A DNA stretch of 64,000 nucleotides, taken from NCBI RefSeq assembly GCF_025612915.1, contig NC_069120.1:2884501-2948500 (forward strand), read 5' to 3'. Below the pieces are notes generated by a model. That model was not told the origin of the DNA. It worked only from the letters and a program-made list of their open reading frames with translations, and did not search any database. Made by a program: the position numbers and the translations under genes. Numbering within the stretch: position 1 is the stretch's first letter; every line of letters begins with the position of its first letter. This DNA comes from Magallana angulata. Lineage: Eukaryota; Mollusca; Bivalvia; Ostreida; Ostreidae. Shown here one piece after another: positions 62,940 to 64,000 of this stretch.

Positions 62940-63248
62940 TTAAGGTGGTTTGTGACACTTCCATGTTGTGACGTATTGTTTATCGAAATAATAAAATGAA
63001 GTCCAATTATATAAGGAGTTTCTTTCCCAATATTGTCACCTAACAGCGTAGCGCAGAGGGTTTACTACGAATCTATGTCATGAGTTTGAATCCCGCTGTT
63101 TTACAATTCTTATCTTTCCAAATATATTTAAAAGCTATTTTTGGTTAAATATTGTAAAATTTGAAAATTCTAAAGCAGTGAAACTATTTCAATTATAGTG
63201 TATACTTTAATCTACATTAATATCGACAGATGTCCCATATCACCTTAA
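62940..63248. mobile_element. MITE family A, copy 3, TTAA flanked, with tRNA-like core
   Basis: TTAA at both edges (62940 and 63245). Ends GGTGGTTTGTGACACTTCCA and the complement of TGTCCCATATCACC. The core at about 63043-63105 reads AACAGCGTAGCGCAGAGGG, then GAGTTTGAATCCCGCTGTT: A- and B-box-like words enclosed by a perfect 7-bp stem AACAGCG/CGCTGTT, as in a tRNA cloverleaf. TTAA duplication points to piggyBac-type mobilisation. Confidence 0.8.
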
Positions 63249-64000
63249 TTAAATGGTATGCTCAACTGAGATGCACATTGTAATTGTGCACACAGGAGAA
63301 TATTTCCATGTGATACAGTGTTGAGCTTAAATGAAAAGAAAAAATAGGAACAACCATTTTAAAATCCATTTTTAATTGTAATCAATTCGTGAATGTCTAT
63401 ATATATATATATACACAAAATGTGAAAAAACAAAACATTACAAAAGTGTTAATATAAGATGATTCTGACGGGGTTTAATTTTATAAAAACACCACTTCAC
63501 TCATCAAAACATTTATCCTAACTACCTGAGCTAGTGAAAAAAGATGATGTATTCTTTCATTCAGTACAATCAACAGTCTCAAAATGTGTAAACAACAGTC
63601 ATATGCTTCCATACCAGACAAGTCCTGTTTATATATGTCCATTTTCTTTTTAAAAAACACTTTTTCAGAGCAACCAATCAGTATTTAAAATTGGAAAAAC
63701 CACAGAAATGTATAAAAAGTGGAAGGATAATTGCTGAGAAGAAAGTTTTGCATGTATCCTATATTAACCATACAAATAACATATTAACCATAGATTACTA
63801 TTATAACCACCAACAATAATGAGTGGTCAATTATGAAACATGGGTAAAGTAACCCAATTCCTCTCTTAACATGGGTGCTTCACCCTTATAAACTTTAAAA
63901 TAATCAAATAAAAATATATCGTTTTTTTTAAATCTAAAATCTGCTAAGATGCAATTAATGTAATAACAGAAGATTGTTACCAGTAAGGGGATACTTGTAG

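Larger units (their letters stand above)
62091..64000. other. Intergenic stretch to window end
   Basis: Contains the RPL10 3' end with AATAAA at 62121, two TTAA-type MITEs and a short TA run (about 63398-63412). From about 63260 to the end the sequence is AT-rich with no recognised coding exon; it could be the 3' UTR of a gene beyond the window. Confidence 0.5.

Overview
The window is nuclear DNA of a bivalve mollusc, most likely an oyster (Crassostrea/Magallana type). The reasons are AT-rich intron-bearing genes with animal orthologues, a local family of ependymin-related genes, long dinucleotide runs, and very many short inverted-repeat transposons in introns and between genes. Exon joins were worked out by hand from splice signals and reading frame. 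For every gene given a full model, the summed coding length is a whole number of codons and fits the family.

Layout from left to right: (1) 7-3638, 3' end of a ZNFX1-type helicase/zinc-finger gene (+). (2) 4701-11199, complete 11-exon class III alcohol dehydrogenase ADH5 (-), with a broken LINE and a fold-back element in its first intron. (3) 12460-13551, single-exon class A GPCR (-). (4) 14827-16622, four-exon kyphoscoliosis-peptidase-like protein (-) that seems to lack the catalytic Cys. (5) 18771-37430, three ependymin-related secreted-protein genes with the same five-exon plan (one -, two +). Between the second and third sits an ISL2EU-type DNA transposon (28385-32755) with a YqaJ-type nuclease gene and an uninterrupted THAP-DDE transposase gene. 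(6) 41804-43406, Josephin-domain deubiquitinase (+). (7) 45891-58038, complete 21-exon SNX29 (RUN + coiled coil + PX, -). (8) 58352-62090, ribosomal protein L10 (+), head to head with SNX29, with a cluster of H/ACA-like snoRNA units in its last intron. The last 1.9 kb holds two related TTAA-flanked MITEs.

The host genes do not form one pathway; this is ordinary animal gene order. The coherent groups are the ependymin-related cluster, the SNX29/RPL10 bidirectional promoter, and RPL10 as host of intronic guide RNAs.

The least expected signal is a class of elements with unrelated terminal inverted repeats but one shared plan: an interior filled with many copies of one short self-complementary word, different in each element (CCCAAATGGG, TCCTATAGGA, GCGCTAGYGC, ACGTGTACG-like, AACTATAGTT, CTGATATCAG). 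Six such elements lie in 64 kb. A second theme is TIR-bearing MITEs that carry tRNA-like A-box/B-box segments inside. No retroviral or LTR-type element was recognised.
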